Source of the DNA: Prorocentrum cordatum
Taxonomy: Eukaryota > Sar > Dinophyceae > Prorocentrales > Prorocentraceae
DNA: 64,000 bases
Assembly: GCA_963575745.1 (NCBI GenBank)
Contig: CAUYUJ010014204.1
Span: forward strand, 42,959-106,958
Reading direction: 5' to 3'
Shown piece after piece: positions 1 through 10,816 of this stretch. The translations under genes and the position numbers were made by a program. Each line of letters opens with the position of its first letter. The stretch's first letter is position 1. Under the pieces are notes generated by a model. That model was not told where the DNA came from, did not search any database, and saw only the letters and a list, made by a program, of their open reading frames with translations.

Positions 1-740
1 TCGTCCCCCTCTTTCCTCCTCCCGCTCCTCCTTCCTCATTCTGCTCCTCCTCCTCCTCCTCCTCCTCCAGCTCGTCATCGTCTCCACCCTGATCCTCATG
101 GCCCTCCTCTTCTTCCTCCTCCTCCTCCTCTTCCTCTCCTTCCTTCCCTCCTGGTCCTCCTCCTCCACCCTTCCCTCCTCCTCCCCGTCGTCCTCTTCCT
201 CCTCCTCCTCCTCCTCGTCATGTATCGCCTCATCGCCCTCCTCTTCGCCCCCTTCCTTCTACGAAACTATGTGTATGGTCCTGGTGCGATTGCTCCCCAT
301 ATCCTCCTGCTCGCCGTGGCCTTTTTTGTGTTTCGTACTCCTCCTCGTACTCCTCGTCCTCCGTCGGTTCGCAGTCCGCCTCCTCCTCCTCCTTCACGTC
401 ACGTCTTCATCCTTTTCTTTCTCCTTCTCGTCGTCGTCCTCCTCTTCCTCACCCATCGGAGCGTTCCTCGTCCCCCTCCTCGTTCTTGCGTTCCTCCTCC
501 TTCTCCTCCTCGTCCTCCTCCTCCTCCTCCTCCTCCTCCTTCTCCTTCTCCTCCTCTCATCTTCCTCCTCCTCTTCCTCCTGCTCTTCTTCCTCCTCCTT
601 CTCCTCTTCCTCCTCCTTTTCCTCCTGTTCCTGCTCCTCCTGCTGCTCCACCTCCTCCTCCGCCTCTTCCTGCTGCTCCTCCTCCTCTCCCTCCTCCTCT
701 TCCCGATACGTTTCCGTTTCCTCTGTGCGCCAGGGAAGCC
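1..740. repeat. Pyrimidine-rich (TCC/CTC/TTC)n low-complexity tract
   Basis: Almost pure C/T on the plus strand, built from TCC, CTC and TTC triplets with occasional interruptions. Long open frames exist on both strands only because of the composition; their translations are poly-Ser, poly-Leu, poly-Pro or poly-Glu/Arg, so I do not call a gene. Similar tracts occur near 17.5, 21.25, 43.1-43.4 and 49.7 kb. Confidence 0.85.
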
Positions 741-1179
741 CTCGCTCTCTCGATGCCGCTTCCAGGAGGAACCCTCGTCAAGGATGCCCTCTCGCAAGAA
801 CGTTCGAGTCTGGCCCCGCCCCCCTATTCCGTGATTCCTTTTGCGCAGCATCTCGGAGCTCCTTCCTCCTCCCCTTCTTATCCGCGATCCTGCCTCCTCC
901 CTGCCCGCCGCGCTCTAGTCGAGGCATCGCCCTGATTTGCTCCAGCATGGTCCCTCCCCGACCAGCCCTTGCAATCTACAAAGGAATTGCGCTCGCGCCT
1001 CGGCGCCAGCTACCTCATCCGTCGGACCAGGGGCGCCCAGAGCTCAGCCCGAACACATCTCGACAACCGAGAAGACAATCAAATGGTTCGTTTGGGTATG
1101 ACCCGTCTTCGCTCCTATCCCGTCCCTCTCGGAACCCAGAACTTCGACTATGTTTTAAGCTAAACAAGCCAGACCACCC

Positions 1180-1700
1180 CTGGCGCGGCATCTCGGAACC
1201 CAGCTGCGAGGATGTCTCACCTCGCGCGCATTTTCTGAGCCCAGGGTTGCGAGGACGTCTCGGGCGAATCGAGCTGGACCACCCCGAGCACATCTTCAAC
1301 TAGCCCGGAGCTGCGGGGATGTCTCAGGCGAGACGTGCCAGACCACCTCGCGCGCAGCATCTCGGAGCCCCGAATTGCGAGGATGTCTCAGGCGAAACGG
1401 GCTGGACCATCTCGCGCCCGACATCTGGGAGCTCAGTGTTCCGAGGCTGTCTCCGGCGGCGCCCGGACCCCTGCCGCAGCACCGCTCGACAACAGATGTG
1501 TACTCACATGCACTGTTTGGGTCTCACTCCTGCCCCCTCTCGGAGGCCAAACTTTCGAGGATGGGAACTCCGAGTTGCGAGGCTGCCTCAGACACTGGAC
1601 CACCTCGCGTGCGACATCTGGGAGCTCAGAGCTCCAAGGATGTATCAGGCGATGCCCAGACCCCTCCCAGAACACAATTCGACAACAGAGGCGTAATCGT
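1180..1700. repeat. 65-bp satellite, locus A
   Basis: Diverged tandem units carrying a CATCTCGGAGCTCAGAGTTG-like half followed by CGAGGATGTCTCAGGCGAAA and a CTGGACCACCTCGCG-like end. The GTTGCGAGG anchor falls at about 1246, 1310, 1374, 1438, 1574 and 1637, giving a period of about 64 bp. The same family recurs at 3205-3370 and 20830-21215. No coding signal is visible; open frames here are short and lack G/C third-position bias. Confidence 0.75.
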
Positions 1701-2285
1701 TCATTTTTAATGTACCACCAGGCTGCGCTCAACAAGCTGCTTCAACCTGCCCAGAAACGTAGGATCAGCAAGTACTGCACTGCCGAACAAGTCCATGCGT
1801 GATCGGTATCGGTGGGACGGAGGCGAGAGAGTGAATGGCCTCGCGACCCTGCGTCTTGCTAGCGATCAAACTGCTAAACATTAGCAACCTTTGGTTCAGG
1901 CTCCGATCTCGGATACCATGGAATCCTCCACCTGTTCATGGAACTGAGACACAGCGACCAGCGATACGAACCGGAATGGATTGAAGACGATCCCTTCTGA
2001 TCACTACCCCGATGCTTCCCACTCCAGTGGACCTCCTCCCCCCGTCGCTCCAGACCTTGAATCTTTCCACCTGTTGCAGCTGCTCCTGGATGGCAGGGTG
2101 CACCTGTCCATCGACCAATTGCACAGCGCGTCTGCCTCTTCGTTGTGAGCCCGGATCCTCGATATCATGCGGGTCGCGCCGCTTCATCGCCAGTGCGAGG
2201 TACAACAAACATTATGACTAAGTGGCCAGTAATCTCCGCTGCTGGTCTGTCGCCTGGCTGTGGCCGCACAATATGCCCGCTAACA
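1701..2285. other. Unassigned stretch
   Basis: No gene, tandem repeat or known element recognised. Confidence 0.4.
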
Positions 2286-2449
2286 TTATGGCATCGTGAA
2301 ACCCCTTCCAGGGGCAATGTACCCATCGTTCAACACAGGTGTGAGAAACATGGATGAGCATGAAGCACCCAAAAAATTTGTAACCATGGCCCTTCTGATG
2401 CTGCACGGCCCGCGGGGCCGTCTGCTGTCCGGCACCGCGGCGAAGTCTC

Positions 2450-2900
2450 TCAGCGACGTCTCAAGGTCCTCCTGAGAAAGTGCCCACCCTTGTGCTTCAC
2501 AGTCGAGTCGTTGTCGTCGTTCTGTTTCGCGCTCGGGCGCACGTCGCTCTGCTCCACGATCGAATCGTCGTTGTCCTTCTGACGGCTCGGACTTTTCAAA
2601 CCAGTTGGGAAAGTCGTGGGGGTCGCCGACTGGCGGAATCTCTCGGGGCCGCTTCTGTCCCACGTCCACCTCGGCGGGACCGCTCGGGACGGCCGCCGCA
2701 GCCGCGGCAGCGAGCGCGCGGGCGGGGCCGCGGCCCCGCGACAAAAGATGCAAGGAACCGCGCACGTGCTGGACGAACGTGTCGCTACCCTCCATCCAGT
2801 CTGCCCTTTTGCCACGTACCACAGTCTCCCAGTCAGGTTTGAACTCGTCCCAGAAGTCTCCAGCGAGAACGGGCGGACGCCCGCAAGTCCGGTGTCGCCA
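2450..2900 (-). CDS. Possible coding segment, acidic protein, unknown
   Basis: Function unknown. The minus strand from about 2890 to 2600 reads as a natural-looking protein: Trp/Asp-rich at first (GDFWDEFKPDWE, then an ADWMEGSDTF-like run), then Ala-rich, then DFPNWFEKSEPS. From about 2600 an acidic continuation rich in Asn/Asp (DNDDSIVEQSD) lies in a second frame, so there is either a frameshift or an unrecognised intron. A GCCATG/GTTACA donor-like site lies at the downstream end near 2385. No start codon context or domain is convincing. It could be an internal exon, a decayed copy, or chance open sequence. Confidence 0.35.
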
Positions 2901-3204
2901 TTCCCGCATCATCCCGTTTAAATGCAGTCGACATGCTCATCATGGACTGCGCGGTCTGCCGATAAAGCCCTCGGCGATATGTAGATAGCACTGCCAAAGG
3001 ATAGATTTCCGCTACAGTGTCTGCCACGAAAACTGCATGCAAACATAACTCCTACAATACTGTACCCGGATGTGCTTGTCATGGACCTGGGCGATCTTCC
3101 GTTCGGCGCATTTCCCCGCAATGACGGCCGATGTACTCTGGTTGAACTTTAGTTTGCCCTCCTTGCTGGTCTTCCAGCGCGGCCGCAGGATCTGCCTCAT
3201 GTGC

Positions 3205-3370
3205 TGGTTCTCAGCGACGTCTCAAGCGAAACAGCCGGGAACACCTCGCGCGCGGCGTCTCGGAGCTCAGATGTTCGAGGATCTCTCAAGGAAAACGGCC
3301 ACTCCTGGACAACTCAGGAACGAAACCTCTGAGGATGTCTTAAGCAAGACGGCCCGGAACACCTGACTTG
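3205..3370. repeat. 65-bp satellite, locus B
   Basis: About two and a half diverged copies of the unit seen at 1.2-1.7 kb and 20.8-21.2 kb: CACCTCGCGCGCGGC, CTCGGAGCTCAG and GAGGATGTCTTAAGC-like segments are present in the same order and orientation as at 1.2 kb. Confidence 0.65.
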
Positions 3371-3464
3371 TTTGAGCATGTCTCTGCTTCCCCGTGCCTC
3401 GATCGGGGTGAGCCTCCACCACAACAACACCCCGTTCAGCAAGCCGTTTTGGGGAAAACAACCT

Positions 3465-4131
3465 CACAGCCCCACCTGCGGAACAAATGTACCCCATCTG
3501 CGGCAGCAAGTACGAGGCTCCCCTTGGGATAAAGAAGAGTCCAGCGTTGCAGGACCACAATCTATAGTGATATATCCTCCAACATATTCTGCAACATGGC
3601 CGAAGCGACTACCACGCACAACGCAAATGTTCGCATGCATCACTTGGTCTACAACGTCCTTCTGCTCTCCATCGCACTCAATTCTGTACAGCCGGAACTA
3701 TGAAGCCCGGTCCCACGATGCTGCACTGGAAGGTACCCATCAGGAGCACCTTCTCCCTCACGCCGTTCCTCAGCCGCCGCAGGCACCTAAAGATGATCGT
3801 AGCCACCATGCGCTCCGCCAGGCTCCTGCACCAGGATGGCCGCAACCGCTTCGGTGCTGTCTTCGCGCGTCAGTGCAGGACGAAACAAAGGAGCCACACT
3901 GGCGAAGTGGAGCGGCGGCATAACTGGCAGCATCTTCTGGCGAACACCTCGGTGCTCAGTAGCTGCGCCATCCAGAAGGCCATGCTGGCGCGGCTGCTTC
4001 GCACTCGGGGCCATGCCAGGCCAGCTCCGTAGGTCACCTGCGCCACCATGCCAGAGACCGTCACAGCTAGAACCAGTACCGCCGCGCAGCGCCAAAGTAG
4101 CGATCCTCCGCTCCATCATCGTCACCATCAC

Positions 4132-4196
<65 letters not shown>

Positions 4197-4560
4197 TCAT
4201 CTTCATCATCACCAGGAGCATCGCATCCCCCTTGATCGAGCGGACCAGTACACCCCCCAGCAGCCTGCTGCCAGGCGAACAAGATGGCAATGGCGATGCC
4301 CACGGCCCACCGCTGTCAGAAACCCCAGCTGTTGAACCACAGTGTCCAGCAGTCCGAGCTGAAGTCGACGAGCGACTGCAGACTGCACCTGGAGGGCCTC
4401 AAGGATCTTCGCTTTCGCGCGCTCCGAACACGCGGTGCAGCACAGGACGAACAGCGAGCTGCAGACCCACTCCAAATCTGCCTCCGTGCCCAGGCCGGCC
4501 ACGTTGAGACCACTATCGCAGGAGAGGCGAAGCAGGGGGGCAGGCATGCGGGCTCAAGCG
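3465..4560 (-). pseudogene. Decayed multi-pass membrane protein gene (family unknown)
   Basis: Read from 4560 leftwards, several adjoining minus-strand frames have strong G/C third positions and form one membrane-like protein. An N-terminal part contains the NVAGLGTEADLEWVCSSLF stretch. A hydrophobic helix follows (FLTAVGIAIAILFAW), then a Cys/Asp-rich loop running into poly-Ala and about 14 Asp residues encoded by the CAT/CAG microsatellite at 4113-4215. A second helix (AVLVLAVTVSGMVAQV) and a basic helix-rich segment (KTAPKRLRPSW ... MVATIIFRCLRRLRNG) come next, ending GPGFIVPAVQN. A TGA interrupts the frame near 3870, and the coding frame changes near 4350, 4080 and 3690. A further open piece runs to a stop at about 3466. 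The interruptions could be introns in part, but the in-frame TGA and abutting frame changes suggest decay. No family recognised. Confidence 0.5.
4113..4215. repeat. (ATC)n then (CAG)n microsatellite
   Basis: A run of CAT/ATC triplets is followed by seven CAG triplets and more CAT triplets. On the minus strand in the frame of the surrounding membrane-protein remnant it would encode poly-Ala followed by poly-Asp. Confidence 0.9.
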
Positions 4561-4597
4561 CGCCCTGGAAGCCGCAGGGCAAGCAGATGCTTGAGCC

Positions 4598-4695
4598 CAT
4601 ATGGAGGAGGAGGGGGAGGAGGAGGGGGAGGAGGAGGGGGAGGAGGGGGGGGAGGAGGAAGGGGAGGAGGGGGAGGAGGAGGCTCGGAGGAGGAG
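4598..4695. repeat. (GGA)n purine-rich tract
   Basis: GGAGGAGGGGGAGGA-type repeats directly upstream of the spliced-leader relic. Confidence 0.9.
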
Positions 4696-4697
4696 GA

Positions 4698-4719
4698 GTC
4701 GTAGCCATGTTGGCTCAAG
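4698..4719 (+). other. Relic dinoflagellate spliced leader (DinoSL)
   Basis: GTAGCCATGTTGGCTCAAG at 4701-4719, preceded by GTC, matches the 22-nt dinoflagellate spliced leader at 20 of 22 positions. The two differences are C to T at the second base and one T to G in the central T run. In dinoflagellates the leader is trans-spliced onto nuclear mRNAs, so a genomic copy embedded in other sequence is the established signature of an mRNA that was reverse-transcribed and reinserted. The plus orientation fits the exon-like segment about 110 bases downstream. Confidence 0.75.
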
Positions 4720-4830
4720 CCTGGGGCGGGGGCCTCGCCGCCTCAGGTGGTGGTGGGGCCGCGGGGTGGGAAGAAGGCACGCCGTTAGCGGTGGCGCGCG
4801 GCGAGAAATCCGCTATTCTAGCAGTGCCCC

Positions 4831-5052
4831 AGGGCCACCTTCCCCCCCAACCTCCGATGGGCCTCCTGGTACCACCGGTGCGCGGACAAGTCCGTGGCGG
4901 CCGTCCAGAAGCTGGGCCACATTGGCGGGAAGCTCAGCTTCGACGTGATCGCGAACAACCTGAGCAACAGCCTCAGGAATGGAATTCGAGAGCTCGGGCA
5001 TGGGTGCCTGCTGGCCTTCTGCGACGCCTCCACCAAGGTCACTTTCTTTGGT
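4831..5052 (+). CDS. Coding exon, unknown protein
   Basis: Plus-strand frame beginning CPRATFPPNLRWASWYHRC and continuing through KSVAAVQKLGHIGGKLSFD, NNLSNSLRNGIRELGHG and CLLAFCDASTKV. Third positions are almost all G or C (for example TGG GCC TCC TGG TAC CAC), which marks real dinoflagellate coding sequence. A good acceptor (CTATTCTAGCAG) ends at 4830. A donor-like AAG/GTCACT lies at 5037 and another (TTTG/GTCAGC) at about 5052, so the exon end is uncertain. A further possible acceptor, TTTGCCCTGCGCAG, ends near 5221 before a short ASWVTLDGTCSFMF segment, but I cannot define a second exon. Lying just downstream of the leader relic, it may be part of a retroposed, now fragmentary gene. No domain recognised. 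Confidence 0.45.
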
Positions 5053-5518
5053 CAGCAGGGAGGCGGACAGCGGCCAGGACGCAGAGGGCAACAGGCACGG
5101 CACCGACAGCGGGGTACTGCTGGCCGAGTTCTACACACGTGGGGAGTCAAGATCGGTGTCATGCTACGGTGGCACGTCGACTTCTTCTCCTACGCCCTAC
5201 GCCTCTCTTTGCCCTGCGCAGCCTCGTGGGTCACACTGGATGGCACCTGCTCCTTCATGTTCGGTCCACCGCTCCTCTCTAGGATGGCTGGCCTGCCACT
5301 GGGAAGGTGGCCCAATGGTTGTGCTGTATCTCGTACGGGTCTCAGCCTTGGTATGTTCATCCTGTACCAGTTTCTGGGTATGGCATCTTCTCTCGTGCTG
5401 GCACGATCTACCTGGAGGGTGGGCTGGGGAACATCACCGGCGTTGTCGACTTGTACTTGCTTTTCTGAAGGGCCCTGGTATCGGGACCAGACTTTGGCCC
5501 TCGTGTAGTTTTGCCCAG

Positions 5519-5609
5519 GAGGAGGAGGAGAAGGAGGAGGAAAATAATGAGGAGAATGAGGAGCAGGGGGGGTGAGCATGAGGAGAAGGGGGAGAAGGGA
5601 AGGGGTGAC

Positions 5610-5641
<32 letters not shown>

Positions 5642-5930
5642 CGGTGATGATGCTGATGATGATGTTTATGCTGATGATGATGATGCTGATGATGATGCTG
5701 ATGATGATGATGCTGGTGATAATTATGATGGTGATGGTGGTGGAGGATGCGGGTGATGATCATGAGAATGCTGATGATGTGTTAATGATGATGACGACGA
5801 GGATGCTGATGCTGATGATGATGCTTTTGCTGGATTATGATGATGATTATGATGATGATGCTGATGCTGATGATGTTGATGATGATGCTGATGATGCCGA
5901 TGATGATGAAGATGATGCTGAGGAGGGGGA
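5519..5930. repeat. (GGA)n and (GAT)n microsatellites
   Basis: GGA-rich run at about 5519-5600, then about 330 bases of ATG/GAT triplets with scattered substitutions. Poly-Asp, poly-Met and poly-His/Ser open frames on the two strands are composition artefacts. Confidence 0.9.
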
Positions 5931-6344
5931 GGAGGAGCAGGAACAGGAAGAGGATGGAGGAGGACGGACAAATAGGAGTAGGAACAGTCTCGCATCTGCG
6001 GGGTGGATGCCAACAGGGGGGGAGGGGGGCAAACGCGGAGCGAGCGGTCGAGGGGTTTCAGGAGAAATTGGCGCAAAGAGGATATGAAGGGCCCCTGAGC
6101 TGCCACCCCTCGTCTAGATGACGATGGAAAAAAACGAATGACACAGATACATAATATACATAACAAGAAGAATAATAAGAAGAAGACGAAGAAGAAGAAG
6201 AGGCCTCGGGCGAGGGAGGGGGTGCAGTCCACGCGTATCGTTGGGTTGCGCGGTAAGGGGTGCGCGCCGCAAGCTTGCTGGGCGGCGCACGGCCTCAAGC
6301 CCGAGCGGCCGGCGAACGAAACCGGCTGAGGACGGACCGAAGAG

Positions 6345-6500
6345 ACAATCGGCGGCGAGCGAGGAGGGGAAGGCGAGAGGGAGGAGGCCGTCTCAAAGGC
6401 GGCGGGACTTCTCAGAAGCCCTCGCGCCTTCTGGTAGGTTTGCGGCGTCTTCGGGCCTTCTCACTTCCTCCCCCAGGCTCGCCGCCGAGACAAGGAAGCG
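6345..6500. repeat. Dispersed AGAAGGC repeat, copy 1
   Basis: GGCGGCGGGACTTCTCAGAA followed by GCCCTCGCGCCTTC, and ending CTTCTCACTTCCTCC then CTCGCCGCCGAG. The same ordered segments occur at 19320-19530. Shorter relatives rich in CTTCTCAGAAGGC lie at about 43520-43590, 43915-44000 and 46735-46840. Confidence 0.6.
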
Positions 6501-6594
6501 AGGGTGCCCTTGGGACAATCACCATGCGCGTTGACCGTACGCCATGCAACCTGCCTTATCAAGTAGAAGGGGTGTAGACGGCATCACACGAACC

Positions 6595-6752
6595 TTCGAA
6601 TGCCCGCGCGGATTTCTTGGATCAGCACTGGACCCCCTTGTCGACGCCTGCGGCGCCGCCCCTGGCACGCTCCGCGCATCAGTGGGGGTGGTCTTATCTA
6701 AGAAATCTGCGAGGACTTCCGAACTGTTGTCTATGCTGCTTGTTCTTCTTCT
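6595..6752. repeat. Degraded foldback element copy
   Basis: CCGCGCGGATTTCTTGGATC on the left and a diverged reverse complement on the right (CTAAGAAATCTGCGAGGAC), around the shared middle GGCGCCGCCCCTGGC. It is an eroded relative of the palindromic elements at 33528-33726 and 47391-47575. Confidence 0.6.
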
Positions 6753-6759
6753 TCTTCGA

Positions 6760-9700
6760 ATCATAGACGCGCCAAGCGTAATTTCAGAGCAACAAGGGAC
6801 TCCATGAGAGCCCCTCGGACTTGGTCATCGATGGGATGGCGAACGGCATTAAGAGCTGTCCGCACTGGTCATCATGAACGGTGATGACCAGCACGGATCC
6901 AAGGGGACCGTTGAGAACAAATGAGAGCAACGGCGCAAATAAGTGCACGTGCCTCCACTTTGCACGCCTGGACTGGGTACGGAAAACATGAGGACCATAA
7001 CCAACAACAAACGTTCCGCCAAACCGACAGTGGCTGCTGTTGGGCAGGCGACGTCTTGTCTCAGGTTGGCAGCGACACCGACAGCGAGTCATACTAAGCA
7101 TTGGCAAGAGTTGCTGTCGGCCAACGTCCTCCGATGATTCTGCGCCCATATCGAGTGTGCCAGCCTGCGGGCGACCTGTGATGCGTCCTGCCAAGCTCTT
7201 CCTAACAAGCTTTGAGCTCACGCCTTCCCCTAAGATCGACAAGTTCAAGGCGATGGCAGCCTGAGGGATGTGCCTTCGAAGCCTGAGGGAGCCCTTGAGA
7301 TTGGCTCCAAGATAAGGATATATGCCACTCGTAGGCATCGGAATATGTTTCAGGCTGGTAACCTCCTGAACTTCAAGCGATAAGGCACGTGATGCGACGC
7401 CCCATCTCTCCCTCCAGCAGGCGCGGCAAGAGCGACCAAAGGGCCTCGCCACGAAGGTCTCCGCCTGCTCTGCGAGCCTCCGCTCCGCGGAGCCTCGGCG
7501 GAGAGATCGAGCTAAACTACTCTGGAGGAAGGCGCGTCCTGGTCCTCCTCCTGCTCCTCCTCATACTGATCGCATTCATGCTGGTCTTCCTGCTCACACT
7601 CTTCCTGCCAGTCTTTGCGAGGCCGAGGTTTACACACATCCACCGCATGGAGACCCAATCTTCTAGGACCCACCCATGGGGCGATAGATGTGGATATAGT
7701 TAGGCCACAAAGGGCCCATGTATGCATACATGCATGTAGATATATACAATTGTAGATCCTTCAAGGCCAACCTTTTCTGATCCAGCTTGGAAGCGCAGTC
7801 TTGGACCTCCGAATGTGAAGCATCCCTTCGGTCGAGCTTTTCTGTTCTGTTCCGCATCTCAAGGAACCAGAACTTCAACTGTTAGCACAATTTCAAGAAA
7901 TCAGAAGGGGCATGGACTTCCCACAAATCTCCTTCTAGGGCAATGACCTCCGCTCCGAAATCTGAACATTGCGTGTCTATGAACGTCCCTGCTGCAGACC
8001 CCTTCTACCTTGGATAGTTACCCTCCCATCAAACAACCCATGCCTCATGTCCTGCGTCGCAAGACTTGCACTCTACTGTTGCAGCCTCGTTCTGAGTGCA
8101 GCAGAAGACGGTCCCCGAAGGGGCATGAAGAGGTCCTTGGGACAGTGAGACGCTCGAGGCGGCACAAACCATCAGCAATGAACGGACCCAAGGCCCGGCA
8201 CAGATAATAGAAACGAGGGACCCGGCGTGCAGCCCAATCCTTGTGGCAGGCAGAAGGCACCAGTGCTTTCAAATGCAAAGGACGCGCGCCGAACAGTGAC
8301 AGGAGGTGGGCAAGGCGGTGGCTCTTCCTTTCGACTGCACGCGTAGGAGTGACCGTAAGGCATTGGTGACCGTAGGTGCGTGGCCTGCCGAATGTTGCAT
8401 GGGATGCGACAATAGCAGCTCGCGTGAATGGGCTTGCCCTCCCCTCCCCCTGGGAGAATCACTATGCCGCTACAACCACGGGCTCTCCCAAGGTGCGTTC
8501 TGCACAAAAATTTCGGGGCGGATCCAGCCGGGGCAACGGGGAGAGAGCAGCGGTACCGGTATGGCTCCCTCCTCTGACAACCCTCCGCGCCCCCCTTCAT
8601 CAAAAGCCGAGCACCAAAAGTGGCCCCAGCGAAGGATCGCTAATACGTGAAGCCGAACCCAGATTGTTTTCCTGAGGACGTCGCAAGCGCGATAAACACG
8701 TACGATCGCATACGGTCAGTAAGAGCGGGTGTGAGGCACACGGGCCCTCAAAATACCCATACTGCAAGGATTCACGAATGCATTGGCTGCACGCTTCGTA
8801 GCCGCCGAAGCTCGAACCTGAACGTCTATCAACACCGGCACCTGAGCAAGACAGGAACAAAACTGTGCAAGATTAATCGTGCTGACCGAGCCCAGACGCA
8901 CGCAAATTAACCTAGGCAAGACATGCGACGCGGCCGTCGCGGCCTTCCAGCCTGGGATTGCTCCCCCTTCCTCCCCCGCGCCCCACGAAATCCGCTCGCC
9001 AAAGATCACTCCCCAGACTCCCGACGTCGTGATGTTTTTCAACGTGGACCCAAAAAACTAGCCCATTTCTCTGGGACCGATGTTTCATGCTGGTTAGTTG
9101 TTCGACAGTCCCAGGGCCTAGCGAGTGCCTCCAGAAGCCTAAAAACACCCAAACCCTCCAGTTGTGGCTTTCTTGTCCCACGACGCGAGGAGGAGTGTCT
9201 GGCGAAGGGTCACTCGTGACGCTTGGGTTTCTTTTGATTCTTTCAAAAACTCTAGGAGGCCAAATGAGGCCTGCGTGCGTAAAGCGGGCGTGTGGGGTCG
9301 TTGGGCGCGCGTACGCATGTTACGCTGCCACCTTATATACTATTGTATTCAGCAAGACTGAACGAGTTTAGAGTGTTCGGTTTGGACATGGTCGTTTTGG
9401 ACACGTCTACCTAAAAACGAATTTAGCATGGTGGTGCTGTTACGAGAAGCAAAGAGAACCCAAACTTCACGCTCAATTTAAGCGACTCAGCCGCGGGGTT
9501 CGCTGCCTGGCGGCCAAGCGGCAAGGCCCGCCCTCTCAAGCGGGCGTCCTCGCCTGCGGCCCCTCCGGCTCCATCTCCTCAGAGGCTCAACCACGGAGCT
9601 GGAATACACACGCGAGGGACGAGACGAAACGGGTCTTACGCGAGAAAGCATGGCGACCTTAAGCCGCGGCATACGCGGGCCGCCAGCGGAGCATGTTACA

Positions 9701-10760
9701 CTGGCATCGAGGGCGCGCACGCGCGACCTTACGCTACAAGCTTACGCCCGAGTGTCAGCGCAGACGACCTCGCTTCCTTCCGTCGCTCACGTCGCTGGAC
9801 TCACACGTGGAACATCTGGAGGCCGCGCGTTGGATCCCCCGACCCACGCGGGGGCCCAGCGCTGCAGAGACACGCCGCCGCGCGTGCCTCCAGCTCGTGC
9901 CCAGGCCGGCCGCGTCGTGTGCATCCAGCTTCCCGGTGCCAGGGCAACGGAATACGTATCTGCTGCCCGAGGCCTGGTCCCATGCTGGGCCCAGGAGCGG
10001 TGCATATGCATCCCTGGCCGAGCCAGGAGGGCGCATACACCGCTTGGGCCAGGCCTGGGAGGTGGATATGGATAGATCCCGTCGCCCTGGGTACGCTTGG
10101 GACCCACCCTCGCGCGGAGATCTCCCGTGGAACCTGGCCGAGCGGGTGCGAGTCCCGCGATTCCAGCGCGCAGCTGGCCGAGAATCCTGGGCGCGCCACT
10201 GCTCGGAGGACTCCCCGGGGAGATGGCGGAGCGGGTGCGGCTCTCTCACGTTAGATACTTGCTCTGGGGACCTTCCTGGAGCCGCTTGCTCCGCTCCTGC
10301 ATCAATGCTGCGTCGAACGTCCGTCGACTTGAGCCGAGCTAGGATCGAGCTAGAATCAATCCAGCGCCGACTAGATCCATTAGGTCAGCCCCAGCAGCCG
10401 CTGCTGGCGTAACAAAACGCCCATCCAAAGATGTTGCTTCGACCGGGCCACCCCTGGGCCCCACATTTCAATGTTACCTTCGCGGCCGCTGTGGGAGTGC
10501 GACCATCGGCGCAACAAGCGCCCATAACTCAACCCCGCAGAAACGCCCGTCTTCAACATCGACATCGGGGAACGTGGGGGTTCTCAGCGCATGGGCGTAG
10601 GTTTCTCCGTTTGGTGGGCGCGTTTTGTGGACGCCACTGGCGGAAGGCCGCCCACAAGGAACACCGAAACCCATCTGCTGCCCAGGCTTCTGCTCCTGGT
10701 CCGCCGCGCCGTCCTCTGCGCAGAGGGGCACGTAAACCCCACCACCGTGCCTGGCCAGGA
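6760..10760. other. Gene-poor stretch
   Basis: Four kilobases in which I find no supported gene, element or RNA. Open frames at 7.4-7.7, 8.9-9.2 and 9.65-10.4 kb lack coding bias and recognisable domains. A purine/pyrimidine-skewed CTCCTGCTCC run lies near 7535-7600. Confidence 0.4.
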
Positions 10761-10776
10761 CCAACGCGACGATGAT

Positions 10777-10816
10777 GATGACGATGACGATGACGATCGT
10801 CATCGTCATCGTCATC
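10777..10816. repeat. 40-bp perfect palindrome of GATGAC/GTCATC units
   Basis: GATGACGATGACGATGACGA followed by its exact reverse complement, centred on CGATCG (10794-10799). Arms are 20 bp with no spacer, flanked by GAT triplets on the left. Confidence 0.9.

Noticed and set aside
98-1303. Long open frames on both strands in the first 1.3 kb
   Set aside because: They follow the pyrimidine repeat; proteins are poly-Ser/Leu/Pro or poly-Glu/Arg with no coding bias.
3786-3800. ATCGTAGCCACCATG as another spliced-leader relic
   Set aside because: Match stops after GTAGCCA; it lies in a coding-like minus-strand frame.
4813-5103. Minus-strand ORF opposite the 4.83-5.05 kb exon
   Set aside because: Reads plausibly, but its third positions are mixed while the plus frame is almost all G/C.
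10130-10240. TGGCCGAGCGGGTGCGAGTC, resembling a tRNA D-arm or T-arm
   Set aside because: No acceptor stem, anticodon arm or conserved TTC loop can be folded around it.
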